From: Streptomyces spinosisporus
GTDB taxonomy: Bacteria > Actinomycetota > Actinomycetes > Streptomycetales > Streptomycetaceae
NCBI RefSeq assembly: GCF_022698145.1
Contig: NZ_JALDAX010000023.1
Location: forward strand, 52,481 to 116,480
Reading direction: 5' to 3'
DNA length: 64,000 nucleotides
The notes beneath the pieces are model-generated. The model made no database searches. It was not told where the DNA came from and worked only from the letters and a program-made list of their open reading frames with translations. The translations under genes and the position numbers were made by a program. Numbering within the stretch: the stretch's first letter is position 1; every line of letters starts with the position of its first letter. Shown here one piece after another: positions 7,535-16,193 of the stretch.

Positions 7535-8857
7535 ATGTCCCGCCTCGCCCCATCCGCCCGCGGCAGCCGGTTGGCCCTTCTGGTCGTCGGACTGTGCTGG
7601 CTCGCCGTGCTCTTCGACGGCCTCGACATGTTCATCTACGGCTCGGTGCTGCCGCACCTGCTGGAGACGAAGACCTTCGGCATCACCGCCGACCAGGCGG
7701 GCGACCTGGGCAGCTACGCCACCTTCGGCATGCTGGTCGGCGCCCTGACCGCGGGGACCGTCGCGGACCGGATCGGCCGCAAGAGGCTGATGATCGGCTG
7801 TGTGACGCTGTTCTCGCTGGCCTCCGGGATCTGCGCCCTCTCCGGCAGCGTCGCCGTCTTCGGCCTCGGCCGGACCCTGGCGGGCGTCGGCCTCGGGGGC
7901 CTGCTGCCCACCGCCATCAGCATGGTCTCCGACTACGCGCCGCGCGGCCGCGGCGCCCTCGTCATCGGCCTGCTGATGACCGCGCACCACGCGGGCGGCA
8001 TCCTCTCGGCGTACGTGGCCAAGTGGCTGGTGGACCCGGTCGGCTGGCGCGCCGCCTTCTGGGTCTGCGTCGTCCCGCTCGCCTTCGCCCCGGTGCTGGT
8101 CAAGCTCCTGCCCGAGTCGCTGAGCTTCCTCGTCGCCAAGGGCCGCACCGACGAGGCGCACGCACTGGCCGCCCGCTACGACGTCGAACTGCCCGCCGCC
8201 GACGGCAAGAAGAGTGCCGCCGACCGCTGGGACGCGCTGCTCGCCCTCTTCCGCGGCCGCGAGTGGATCCAGACCCTGCTGTACTGGCTGGCCTCCTTCG
8301 GCGGCCTGCTCCTGGTCTACGGCGTCGCCACCTGGCTGCCCACCCTGATGCGCACCGAGGGCTACGAACTCGCCAGCGCGCTGACCTTCGTCGTCGTCTT
8401 CAACCTCGGCGGCATCGTGGGCATGCTGGTCGCGGGCCGGGCCGCCGACACCTTCGGCGCCCCGCGCATCTCGGCGATCTGGTTCGCGCTCACCGCGGCC
8501 GGTGTCTACCTGCTCAGCGTCCACCTGCCGATGGGCGTCACCACCCTGGTCGTCTTCCTCACCGGCGTCTTCCTCAACAGCGCCCAGACGATGATCTACG
8601 CCACCGTCTCGATCCGCTCCACCCCGGACAACCGCGCCACCGCCGTCGGCTGGACCTCCGGCATGGGCCGCTTCGGCGCCGTCTTCGGCCCGTGGCTCGG
8701 CGGCCAACTGCTCGCCGCGGGCCACGGCGACTGGGGCTTCACCGCCTTCGCACTCGCCGGCCTGTCGTCCATGGTCTTCATCGGCATCGCCGCCCTGCGC
8801 ACCGCCCGTCCGGGCGCCCGCGCCGGCGTCGACCAGGAACTGGTCACCGCCCACTGA
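7535..8857 (+). CDS. MFS transporter, aromatic acid:H+ symporter type
   Basis: This is a predicted 12-helix inner-membrane importer of 440 residues. The first helix contains L-F-D-G-L-D-M-F-I-Y-G, the acidic helix-1 motif of the AAHS family (PcaK, GalT, BenK). The loop 2-3 motif follows near residue 78 (G-T-V-A-D-R-I-G-R-K-R). A central cytoplasmic loop spans about 205-235. The start follows GAGGAAG. Its place after the galBCD-VOC operon and behind the same operator-like box as the regulator implies uptake of the aromatic acid degraded by the locus. Confidence 0.87.
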   Translation: MSRLAPSARGSRLALLVVGLCWLAVLFDGLDMFIYGSVLPHLLETKTFGITADQAGDLGSYATFGMLVGALTAGTVADRIGRKRLMIGCVTLFSLASGICALSGSVAVFGLGRTLAGVGLGGLLPTAISMVSDYAPRGRGALVIGLLMTAHHAGGILSAYVAKWLVDPVGWRAAFWVCVVPLAFAPVLVKLLPESLSFLVAKGRTDEAHALAARYDVELPAADGKKSAADRWDALLALFRGREWIQTLLYWLASFGGLLLVYGVATWLPTLMRTEGYELASALTFVVVFNLGGIVGMLVAGRAADTFGAPRISAIWFALTAAGVYLLSVHLPMGVTTLVVFLTGVFLNSAQTMIYATVSIRSTPDNRATAVGWTSGMGRFGAVFGPWLGGQLLAAGHGDWGFTAFALAGLSSMVFIGIAALRTARPGARAGVDQELVTAH

Positions 8858-8875
8858 CCTGCGCAAGGCGTACGG

Positions 8876-8893
8876 CTGGGGGAAATCCCCCAG
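8876..8893. other. Short hairpin CTGGGGG-aaat-CCCCCAG
   Basis: A perfect 7-bp stem with an AAAT loop lies 19 bases after the MFS stop and 85 bases before the ABC ATPase start. There is no T-run after it. It could be a terminator for the importer, or an operator for the following ABC/two-component operon; the sequence does not decide. Confidence 0.4.
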
Positions 8894-8977
8894 ACGAACA
8901 CGGAGGTCAGCCGCGTTCCGGGGGCCGGGCCGCGCGCATAGCTTCGGTGGCATGAGCACAGCCACCAAGGAGCACCG

Positions 8978-9721
8978 ATGATCGAAGCGCGCGGTCTCAG
9001 CAAACGGTACGGCCCGACCCTCGCCGTGGACGGCCTCGGCTTCGACGTCCGGCCGGGCGCCGTCACCGGCTTCCTCGGCCCCAACGGGTCCGGGAAATCC
9101 ACCACCATGCGCCTGATCATGGGCCTGGACCGCCCCGACGCGGGCACCGTCCGCATCGACGGCCGGGCCTACCACCAGCTGCGCCGACCCCTGTGCGAGG
9201 TCGGCGCACTGCTGGAGGCCCGCACCTACCACCCGGGCCGCAGCGCCGAGAAGCACCTGGCGGCACTCGCCGCCGCCAACGGCATCGCCCGCTCCCGGGT
9301 GGCCGCCGTCCTGGACACCGTCGGCCTGACCGACGTGGCCCGCAAGCGGGCCGGCGGCTTCTCGCTCGGCATGGCCCAACGGCTCGGCATCGCCGCCGCG
9401 TTGCTCGGCGACCCGGCCGTGCTGCTCTTCGACGAGCCGGTCAACGGGCTCGACCCGCAGGGCGTGCGCTGGATCCGCGAACTGATGAAGTCCCTGGCGG
9501 CCGAGGGGCGCACCGTCCTGCTCTCCAGCCACCTCATCAGCGAAATGGCCCTGACCGCCGACCACTTGATCGTGATCGGGCAGGGGCGGCTGCTCGCCGA
9601 CACCAGCGTCGCCGAACTGACCGCGGGCGGGCGGACGTTGGAGGAGGCCTTCTTCGCGATCACCGGGAGCAGTGCCGAGTACCGGGGCGTCGCCCCCGCC
9701 GAGCACAGGAGGCAGCCGTGA
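8978..9721 (+). CDS. ABC transporter ATP-binding protein (exporter type)
   Basis: This 247-residue ATPase has Walker A (G-P-N-G-S-G-K-S-T, near residue 38), an ABC signature variant (F-S-L-G-M-A-Q-R-L) and Walker B (A-V-L-L-F-D-E-P-V-N-G-L-D-P). It resembles the subunits of antibiotic- or lipid-exporting systems such as DrrA and bacitracin-type exporters. AAGGAG precedes ATG 8978. The stop overlaps the permease start, and a histidine kinase and response regulator follow, a common Streptomyces arrangement for stress-inducible exporters. Confidence 0.9.
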   Translation: MIEARGLSKRYGPTLAVDGLGFDVRPGAVTGFLGPNGSGKSTTMRLIMGLDRPDAGTVRIDGRAYHQLRRPLCEVGALLEARTYHPGRSAEKHLAALAAANGIARSRVAAVLDTVGLTDVARKRAGGFSLGMAQRLGIAAALLGDPAVLLFDEPVNGLDPQGVRWIRELMKSLAAEGRTVLLSSHLISEMALTADHLIVIGQGRLLADTSVAELTAGGRTLEEAFFAITGSSAEYRGVAPAEHRRQP

Positions 9722-10515
9722 GCGCCGTACGGACGGGACTTCCCGTGGGCCACCACCGCTTCACGTTCACGCATGCCGCACGCATGGAGTGGATCAAACT
9801 GAGCAGCCTGCGCTCGACGCTGTGGGCGCTGCTCGCCACCGTGGCTGGGATGATCGCCATCGGGGTGGTCACGATGGCCAACACCAAGGCGCCGGGCGCG
9901 GACCACGTGGACACCTTCGACCCGGTCAACAACGTGCTGGCCGGGATCGCCCTCGGCCAGATGATCGTCGGCGTGCTGGGCGTGCTCGTGATGACGGGCG
10001 AGTACGCGTCCGGCGCGATCAGATCCACCCTCGCCGCGGTCCCCGACCGGCCGGTCCTGCTCGCCGCCAAGGCCGGTGTCCTCGGCCTGCTCACGCTGAT
10101 GGTCGGCGAGATCGTCACCTTCGCCACCTTCCTGGCCGGGCGGCTCGCACTGACCGACGCGGTGCCCCGGCCGGGGATCGGCGATCCCGGGGTGCTGCGG
10201 GCACTCGTCCTGTCGGGCGCCTACCTCGCGATGGTCGGCCTGCTCGGCCTCGCGCTGGGCACGGTGGTGCGGCACACCGCCCTGGCCGTCGGACTGCTGG
10301 TCGGGGTGCTGTACGTCGTCCCCGCGGTGTTCTCCGGACTGACCGGGATGACCGTCGCGAAGTTCTTCCCGACCATGATCGCGGCGAACTCCCTGGCCGT
10401 GAGCAAGTCAGTCGCGGGATGTCTGTCGCCGTGGGCGGGGTTCGCGGTGCTGTGTCTCTACGTGGCGGTCGCGCTCGGGGTGGGCGGACGGCTGCTGGTA
10501 CGCCGTGACGCGTAG
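9718..10515 (+). CDS. ABC transporter permease (ABC-2 type)
   Basis: This integral membrane partner of the preceding ATPase has 265 residues. A cytoplasmic N-terminus (R-M-E-W-I-K-L-S-S-L-R-S-T) is followed by about six hydrophobic helices. T-G-E-Y-A-S-G-A-I-R-S-T-L near residue 100 is the conserved cytoplasmic coupling loop of ABC-2 permeases. GTG 9718 overlaps the ATPase stop (GTGA). Substrate unknown. Confidence 0.87.
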   Translation: MSAVRTGLPVGHHRFTFTHAARMEWIKLSSLRSTLWALLATVAGMIAIGVVTMANTKAPGADHVDTFDPVNNVLAGIALGQMIVGVLGVLVMTGEYASGAIRSTLAAVPDRPVLLAAKAGVLGLLTLMVGEIVTFATFLAGRLALTDAVPRPGIGDPGVLRALVLSGAYLAMVGLLGLALGTVVRHTALAVGLLVGVLYVVPAVFSGLTGMTVAKFFPTMIAANSLAVSKSVAGCLSPWAGFAVLCLYVAVALGVGGRLLVRRDA

Positions 10516-10568
10516 CCACGTCCTGCCTGACCGGCGCGGACGACGAGCGGGAACGGGACACTGGGACC

Positions 10569-11906
10569 ATGCGTGACACACAGACGGGGGCGGCACGGCT
10601 GCGGGGCGTGCTGCGGGCTCCGTTCACCCGGCGGGCCTGGTGCGAGGCCGCGTACTGCCTGGCCGGCTTTCCGGTCGCCCTCGTGGGGTTCGTGCTCGTC
10701 CTCGTGCTGCTCGCCCTCGGTGCCGGGCTCACCGTCTCGCTCGTCGGCGCCGTACTGGGGCTGCTCTTCGTGGTCGTCGCGACCGCGCTGGGCCGGGCGT
10801 TCGCCGGGGTGCACCGCACACTGGCGGTCGGCCTGCTGGGGGAGCGGGTGGCCGCACCGCCGCGACTGCGGCCCACGGGGCGGATGTTCGCGCGGCTCGA
10901 CACACGGCTGCGGGACGCCGCGGGATGGCGCTCGGTGGCGTACGTCCTCGTCAAGCTGCCCGTCGCCGCCGTCCAGTGGTACGCGCTGACCTGGTGGGTC
11001 ACCGGCCTGGTCAATCTGTCCGCGCCGCTGCGCTGGGCGGCCTTCGGACAGCGCCCGCACCCCGGCCAGGAGGGCATGGCGACCATCACACCGATCCCGG
11101 CCGGCGGCGGCGCCCCGCACAGCACCTCCTTCGCGGGGACCTTCGTGGCCGCCGCGATCGGCGCCGCCACCCTGCTCGCGGCGCCGTGGGTCACCCGCGG
11201 CATCGTCGCCGTGGACCGCTGGCTGGTCCGCGCGCTGCTGGGCCCGAGCGAACTCGCCCAGCGCGTACGGAACCTGGAGGAGACCCGGGCGCTCGCCGTC
11301 GACGACTCCGCGGCCCTGCTGCGCCGGCTGGAGCGGGATCTGCACGACGGCGCGCAGGTACGGCTCGTCGCGCTGGCGATGAGCCTCGACATGGCGAAGG
11401 AGCGACTGGGCGCCGAGGGCGAACCGGTCGCCGACCCCGAGCGGCTGCGCCGGCTGATCGAGACCGCCCACACCAATGCCACCGAGGCCCTCACCGAGCT
11501 GCGCGACCTGTCCCGCGGCATCCATCCGCCCGTCCTGGACGACGGTCTGCCCGACGCCCTCGCGACGCTCGCGGCGCGCAGCACCGTACCCGTGGAGCTG
11601 GCCGTGGACCTCCCCGAGCGGCCCACCCCGGCGATCGAGACCATCGCGTACTTCTGCGCCGCCGAGCTGCTGACGAACGTCATCAAGCACAGCGGCGCCC
11701 GCCGGGTGGTCCTGCGCGTGGACCAGGAGGAGGGACTGCTGCGGCTGCGCGTCACCGACGACGGGCAGGGCGGGGCGACGGTCGGGGCGGGCAGCGGTCT
11801 GACGGGGCTGCTGCAGCGGGTGCGCACGGTCGACGGCACCCTGGACATCAGCAGCCCGCAGGGCGGGCCCACGGCGGTGACCGTGTCGCTGCCGCCGCAC
11901 GCGTGA
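10569..11906 (+). CDS. Sensor histidine kinase (NarL/DesK-type)
   Basis: A 445-residue membrane kinase. Residues 15-215 form a sensor domain with paired transmembrane helices (the hydrophobic run near 30-75, then segments near 130 and 190). The HisKA_3 dimerisation helix contains the phosphoacceptor His259 (E-R-D-L-H-D-G-A-Q). The C-terminal HATPase has the N-box (E-L-L-T-N-V-I-K-H-S) and a G-box (D-D-G-Q-G-G). It lies 53 bases after the permease and 39 before the cognate response regulator, so it probably reports on membrane stress relieved by the exporter. Confidence 0.9.
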   Translation: MRDTQTGAARLRGVLRAPFTRRAWCEAAYCLAGFPVALVGFVLVLVLLALGAGLTVSLVGAVLGLLFVVVATALGRAFAGVHRTLAVGLLGERVAAPPRLRPTGRMFARLDTRLRDAAGWRSVAYVLVKLPVAAVQWYALTWWVTGLVNLSAPLRWAAFGQRPHPGQEGMATITPIPAGGGAPHSTSFAGTFVAAAIGAATLLAAPWVTRGIVAVDRWLVRALLGPSELAQRVRNLEETRALAVDDSAALLRRLERDLHDGAQVRLVALAMSLDMAKERLGAEGEPVADPERLRRLIETAHTNATEALTELRDLSRGIHPPVLDDGLPDALATLAARSTVPVELAVDLPERPTPAIETIAYFCAAELLTNVIKHSGARRVVLRVDQEEGLLRLRVTDDGQGGATVGAGSGLTGLLQRVRTVDGTLDISSPQGGPTAVTVSLPPHA

Positions 11907-11945
11907 ACGCCGGTCAGGAGCCGAGGTCGTGAGAGAGTGCCCCGT

Positions 11946-12590
11946 ATGCGCGTCGTGATCGCCGAAGATGCTGCGGTGCTGCGGGAGTTGCTGGCACTGA
12001 TGCTCACCGACCGCGGCCATGAGGTGTGCGCCGCCGTCGGTGACGCGGACGCGCTCACGGCGGCCGTGACCGAGCACCGGCCGGACGTCGCCGTCGTCGA
12101 CATCCGGATGCCGCCCACCCACACCGACGAGGGCCTGCGCGCCGCCATCGACATCCGGCGGGCGCATCCCGGCACCGGGGTGCTGCTGTTCTCCCAGTAC
12201 ATCGAGACGAAGTACGCGCGCAGGCTGCTGGCCGCGGGCTCGGCGGGCGTCGGCTATCTGCTCAAGGACCGGGTCGCGAACGTCGCCGAGTTCACCGAGG
12301 CCCTAAACCGAGTGGCGGACGGCGGCACCGCCCTCGACCCCGAGGTCGTCACCCAGCTCGCGGGCGCGGCCCGCCGCACCGAGGACCTCGACACACTCAC
12401 CGCACGCGAGCGCCAGGTCCTCGCCCTGATGGCCGAAGGCCGGTCGAACGCCGCGATCGCCCAGGCCCTCGTGGTGTCCGCCGGCACGGTGGAGAAGCAT
12501 GTGGCCGCCGTCTTCGGCAAGTTGGGCGTGCCGGCGTCGGAGGACGCCAACCGGCGGGTGCTGGCGGTGCTGCGCTACCTGGGGGCGTGA
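11946..12590 (+). CDS. LuxR/NarL-family response regulator
   Basis: This 214-residue cognate regulator has an N-terminal receiver (I-A-E-D acidic pocket, phosphoacceptor Asp52 in V-V-D-I-R-M-P, conserved Lys in L-L-K-D-R near 104). A C-terminal LuxR-type helix-turn-helix follows (L-T-A-R-E-R-Q-V-L, then T-V-E-K-H-V-A-A-V-F-G-K-L). ATG 11946 gives the canonical M-R-V-V-I-A-E-D opening. An in-frame GTG at 11937 is an alternative start. Likely controls the exporter operon. Confidence 0.9.
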   Translation: MRVVIAEDAAVLRELLALMLTDRGHEVCAAVGDADALTAAVTEHRPDVAVVDIRMPPTHTDEGLRAAIDIRRAHPGTGVLLFSQYIETKYARRLLAAGSAGVGYLLKDRVANVAEFTEALNRVADGGTALDPEVVTQLAGAARRTEDLDTLTARERQVLALMAEGRSNAAIAQALVVSAGTVEKHVAAVFGKLGVPASEDANRRVLAVLRYLGA

Positions 12591-12623
12591 GCCGCGGGGC
12601 GCCGGAGCATCAGCGCGTGCGCC

Positions 12624-13199
12624 TCAGCGGGTGCGGACCCCGTCCAGGGCGATGGACAGCACCCGGTCCCGCTGGGCGTCGTCGGTGAAGACCGTGGCGG
12701 TGATGCCCGCGACCATGCGCATGAGGTCGCCGAAGTCCATGTCCGTGCGGGCCACGCCAGCCTGCTGCGCCCGCTCGAACAGCGGGCCGCCCGCGGCGTA
12801 CATCGACTCGCGGCAGGCGTCGAAGATCTCGGACTGCTCGTCGAGCGCCTCGCGCACCGCCCGCTTGGTCACCATGTAGCCCGCGAAGCGGGCGAACCAC
12901 GCGGTCAGCGCCTCCCACGGCTCCCGGTCGGCGACCTCCTCGGCGACCCGTACGAGCTCGTTGACGTCGTTCGCGTACACGCTCTCGAACAGCTCGCGGC
13001 GGGAGGGGAAGTTGCGGTAGAGGGTGCCGATGCCCACCCCCGCGCGGCGGGCGATGTCCTCCAGGGAGGCATCGGCGCCGTGCTCGGCGAAGGCCTCGCG
13101 CGCGGCGTCCAGCAGGGCGTCGTAGTTGCGCGCGGCGTCCTTGCGGTGCGGGCGCCGGGACGCCACGAGCTCACGGACGGGGTACTGCTGGGCCGACAC
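12624..13199 (-). CDS. TetR-family transcriptional repressor
   Basis: A 191-residue regulator with the TetR DNA-binding domain at residues 20-70 (L-D-A-A-R-E-A-F-A-E-H-G, then A-R-R-A-G-V-G-I-G-T-L-Y-R-N-F-P-S-R). The ligand-binding domain is of the SbtR-like type seen beside Streptomyces drug pumps. GTG at 13199 has GGAGG seven bases upstream. The gene is divergent from an MFS pump with two palindromes in the shared promoter, so it most likely represses both itself and the pump. Confidence 0.88.
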   Translation of the reverse strand: MSAQQYPVRELVASRRPHRKDAARNYDALLDAAREAFAEHGADASLEDIARRAGVGIGTLYRNFPSRRELFESVYANDVNELVRVAEEVADREPWEALTAWFARFAGYMVTKRAVREALDEQSEIFDACRESMYAAGGPLFERAQQAGVARTDMDFGDLMRMVAGITATVFTDDAQRDRVLSIALDGVRTR

Positions 13200-13229
13200 T
13201 GCTGCCTCCCGGGCGGGACGAGGTTGAAC

Positions 13230-13268
13230 CGGAGGTGTACCTCCGCTACAGTGGAGGGGTACCTCCAC
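13230..13268. promoter_or_regulatory. Two palindromic operators between tetR-like gene and MFS pump
   Basis: Site 1 at 13230-13245 is C-GGAGGT-gt-ACCTCC-G (7-bp arms). Site 2 at 13251-13268 is GTGGAGG-ggta-CCTCCAC (7-bp arms). Their centres are 22 bp apart, about two helical turns, so two dimers would bind the same face. Both contain GGAGG/CCTCC and sit 31-69 bases upstream of the repressor start. Confidence 0.7.
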
Positions 13269-13449
13269 TTTACCAGTGCGGGTGCGATCGCCGTGGATGC
13301 GTGCGGCCGCACGCATCACGCCCCTACCTTTCCGCGACCGCTCACCCCGGCCGTCGGCGTGCCCTGCGCGGCTCATCCCGCGCTCCGGGCCCGCACGACC
13401 GTGGCCAGAGAACCTCGGCCGCACCCCGTTCGTTCGGAGAGGCACCTTC

Positions 13450-14901
13450 ATGCCCCGCAAGTCCACCCGTCTCACCTTCGCGGTCCTCGCGACCGGCGCC
13501 GGTGTGTTCGCCATGCTGCAGTCGCTGATAGCGCCCGCGCTGCCGACCGTGCAGCACGCGCTGCACACCTCGCAGTCCACGGCGACGTGGGTGATGACGG
13601 CCTATCTTCTGTCCGCCTCCGTCTTCACCCCGATCCTCGGCCGCGTCGGCGACCTGATCGGCAAGAAGCGCACCCTCGTCGCCGTCCTGCTGGTGGTGCT
13701 GCTCGGCTGTCTGCTGGCCGCGCTCGCCCCCAGCATCGGCGTCCTGATCGTCGCCCGGGTCGTCCAGGGCGTCGGCGGCGCGCTCTTCCCGCTCTCCTTC
13801 GGGATCATCCGGGACGAGTTCGACCCGTCCCGGGTCCCCGGCAGCATCAGCAACCTGTCCGCGGTGATCGCCGCGGGCGGCGGTGTCGGCATCGTCGCCG
13901 CCGGTCCGATCGTGTCCGCACTCGACTACCGCTGGCTGTTCTGGATCCCCGTGGCCGTCGTCGCGGTCACTGTGCTGATCGCCCTGCGCTACGTCCCCGA
14001 GTCGCCCAACCGGGCCGAGGGCAGCGTCAGTTGGCTCGGTGCAGGGCTGCTGTCGGCCTGGCTGGTGGCGCTGTTGCTGCCGCTGAGCCAGGCGGGCGTG
14101 TGGGGCTGGGGCTCGATCAAGGTGATCGGCCTGTTCGCCGCTGCCGCCGTCCTGTTCACCGCGTGGCTGCTGGCCGAGGCCCGCTCCCGCACCCCGCTGA
14201 TCGACCTGCGCGTCATGCGGCTGCCCGCCGTGTGGACCACCAACACCGTGGCCCTGCTGTTCGGCGCCGGCATGTACGCCCTGTGGTCCTTCCTGCCCGG
14301 CTTCGTGCAGACGCCGAGCTCCGCGGGCTACGGCTTCGGCGCCAGTGTCACGGCGTCCGGACTGCTGATGCTGCCCATGCTGGTGACCATGTTCTTCTCG
14401 GGCATCCTCAGCGGCCGGCTGGGACCGGTCGTGGGCGCCAAGCGCCTGCTGACCACCGGGTCCGCGCTCGGCGCCCTGGCCCTCGGCATGCTCGCCGTCT
14501 GGCACGACCAGCAGTGGCAAGTCGCCCTGGTCTCCGGGGTGTTCGGCCTCGGCATCGGCCTGGCCTTCGCCTCGATGGCCAACCTGATCGTCGGCAGCGT
14601 CCCGGCCTCCCAGACCGGCGCCGCGACCGGCATGAACGCCAACATCCGCACCATCGGCGGCTCCATCGGCGCAGCCGTCACCAGCGTCCTGGTCACCGGC
14701 CGGCTCCAGCCCTCGGGCCTGCCCTACGGCTCCGGCTACACGCACGGCTTCGCCCTGCTCGCGGTGCTGTGCCTGGCCGCCGCCCTCGCGGCACTGCTGG
14801 TGCCGGTCGCCCGCACCGGACGCATGAACCCCTCGGCGCAGTCCGCGGACGATCCGGCGGGCACCCGGTCCGAGGAGGCCACGGCCGCGGGCCGCGGCTG
14901 A
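13450..14901 (+). CDS. MFS drug-efflux transporter (DHA2, 14-TM type)
   Basis: This is a predicted 483-residue proton-driven multidrug exporter. It has the DHA2 pattern of about 14 helices: the W-V-M-T-A-Y-L-L motif in helix 2 near residue 50, G-R-V-G-D-L-I-G-K-K-R in loop 2-3 near 68, the helix-4 R-V-V-Q-G-V-G-G-A segment, and I-G-G-S-I-G-A-A in the later half. GGAGAGG precedes ATG 13450. A TetR regulator is divergent, and a strong hairpin terminator follows directly. Confidence 0.9.
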   Translation: MPRKSTRLTFAVLATGAGVFAMLQSLIAPALPTVQHALHTSQSTATWVMTAYLLSASVFTPILGRVGDLIGKKRTLVAVLLVVLLGCLLAALAPSIGVLIVARVVQGVGGALFPLSFGIIRDEFDPSRVPGSISNLSAVIAAGGGVGIVAAGPIVSALDYRWLFWIPVAVVAVTVLIALRYVPESPNRAEGSVSWLGAGLLSAWLVALLLPLSQAGVWGWGSIKVIGLFAAAAVLFTAWLLAEARSRTPLIDLRVMRLPAVWTTNTVALLFGAGMYALWSFLPGFVQTPSSAGYGFGASVTASGLLMLPMLVTMFFSGILSGRLGPVVGAKRLLTTGSALGALALGMLAVWHDQQWQVALVSGVFGLGIGLAFASMANLIVGSVPASQTGAATGMNANIRTIGGSIGAAVTSVLVTGRLQPSGLPYGSGYTHGFALLAVLCLAAALAALLVPVARTGRMNPSAQSADDPAGTRSEEATAAGRG

Positions 14902-14905
14902 CCAC

Positions 14906-14935
14906 GAGGCCGGCCCGGACCCCCGGGCCGGCCTC
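14906..14935 (+). terminator. Rho-independent-type hairpin after the MFS pump
   Basis: A perfect 12-bp stem (GAGGCCGGCCCG paired with CGGGCCGGCCTC) with a 6-base loop begins five bases after the stop codon. As often in Streptomyces, there is no U-tract. Confidence 0.75.
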
Positions 14936-15026
14936 CACAGAGCGCCCACCGGCCCCGGCGAGAACTGCTCTGCACGTGCGGTAAGGTCGACATGCGCGAT
15001 CGCGCGGTCCACCGCGCGCAACGCAC

Positions 15027-15100
<74 letters not shown>

Positions 15101-15107
15101 CGGTGCG

Positions 15108-15145
15108 AAGGGTCTTCGCGGGCGAGAGTCCGCGGGGGCCCTTTT
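15108..15145 (+). terminator. tRNA-Pro transcription terminator
   Basis: Seven bases past the tRNA, a 14-bp stem (15108-15121 with 15130-15143, three G-T pairs) closes an 8-base loop, GCGAGAGT, and runs into TTTT. Confidence 0.8.
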
Positions 15146-15245
15146 CCATGCTTCTCCTTTCGTGCCCCCGACGGCGCAAAACCCCTACGATGGCTGCCCT
15201 CAGCGCTTGTCTGTGTGCAGACTTGGGCCCGGCAAGGAGACCCCT

Positions 15246-16151
15246 GTGGGACGTGAACAAGAGTTACGAACGCCGTCTCGCGGCGCACTCCTGGACAGGA
15301 CCGGCGCGGGCCCCGTGGTGCCGCGTCTCGTGCTGGGCGCACGACTGCGCGCCCTGCGGGAGGAGCGGCGGATCACCCGGGAGGCGGCCGGGGAGGCCAT
15401 CCGCGGCTCCCGGTTCAAGATCAGCCGGCTGGAGGCCGGCCGGCACGGGTTCAAACAGCGTGACGTGTCGGATCTGCTCACGCTCTACGGGGTCACCGAC
15501 GAGGCCGAGCGCGCCACCTTGCTGGCACTGGCCGAAGAGGCCAACGCCCCCGCCTGGTGGCAGTACTACACCGACGTGGTGCCCGCCTGGATGCAGACCC
15601 ATCTCGGCGCCGAACAGGCGGCGAGCGTCGTGCGCTGCTTCGAGGTGCAGCGCGTGCCAGAGCTGCTGCAGACCCCCGACTACGCCCGCGCCGCCATCCG
15701 GCTCACCCACGCGGGCGCGTCCGCGCAGGAGATCGAGCGGCGCGTGATGCTGCGCACGACCCGGCAGCGGATCCTGCACCGGCGGCCCCCGGCCCAGCTC
15801 TGGGCCGTGATCGACGAGGCCGCGCTGCGCCGCGCGGTGGGCGGCGCTGCGACCATGCGCGCCCAGCTGCGGCACCTCATCGAGATGTGCCGGCACCCGC
15901 ACGTCACCGTCCAGATCCTGCCGTTCACGGCCGGCGGCCATGCCGCGGAGGGCGGGCCCATGACCATCCTGCGGCTGCCCGGAGGGCAGTTGCCCGACGT
16001 CGTCTGCCTCCAGCAGCTCACCACGGCCCTGTATCCCGACCGGCCCGCCGAGATCGAGCGCTACTGGGACGTGATGAACCGCCTGGTGGTCGAGGCGGAA
16101 TCGCCGGACGAGACGCCGACGATCCTCCACCGCATCCTTCAGGAGACCTGA
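15246..16151 (+). CDS. XRE-family regulator with DUF5753 domain
   Basis: A 301-residue protein of the large Streptomyces helix-turn-helix/DUF5753 family (WhiJ-like). The HTH spans about residues 25-80 (L-G-A-R-L-R-A-L-R-E-E-R-R-I-T, G-S-R-F-K-I-S-R-L-E). The DUF5753 region follows from about 110 (W-W-Q-Y-Y-T-D-V-V, V-P-E-L-L-Q-T-P-D-Y-A-R-A, and V-T-V-Q-I-L-P-F near 225). GTG 15246 with AAGGAG nine bases upstream is the start. Such genes often pair with a small DUF397 protein; none follows here. Confidence 0.88.
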   Translation: MGREQELRTPSRGALLDRTGAGPVVPRLVLGARLRALREERRITREAAGEAIRGSRFKISRLEAGRHGFKQRDVSDLLTLYGVTDEAERATLLALAEEANAPAWWQYYTDVVPAWMQTHLGAEQAASVVRCFEVQRVPELLQTPDYARAAIRLTHAGASAQEIERRVMLRTTRQRILHRRPPAQLWAVIDEAALRRAVGGAATMRAQLRHLIEMCRHPHVTVQILPFTAGGHAAEGGPMTILRLPGGQLPDVVCLQQLTTALYPDRPAEIERYWDVMNRLVVEAESPDETPTILHRILQET

Positions 16152-16181
16152 ACGAGAGACCTGAACAAGAGATCTGAACCG
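16143..16181 (+). repeat. 13-bp direct repeat, three copies, over the stop codon
   Basis: GAGACCTGAACGA, GAGACCTGAACAA and GAGATCTGAACCG start at 16143, 16156 and 16169. Because the period is 13, the TGA in each copy falls in a different reading frame, so translation of this strand stops in all three frames. The copies end at a GGCCCGCGGGCC palindrome (16182-16193) between the two convergent genes. Confidence 0.7.
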
Positions 16182-16193
16182 GGCCCGCGGGCC

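Noticed and set aside
6425..9706. Very long open frame on the minus strand (over 1,000 codons)
   Set aside because: It lies antisense to the VOC dioxygenase, MFS importer and ABC ATPase, has Gly/Arg/Gln-rich composition without domains, and is explained by GC bias.
15108..15145. Riboswitch or attenuator before the XRE gene
   Set aside because: The hairpin directly follows the tRNA and runs into T residues, which is best read as the tRNA terminator.
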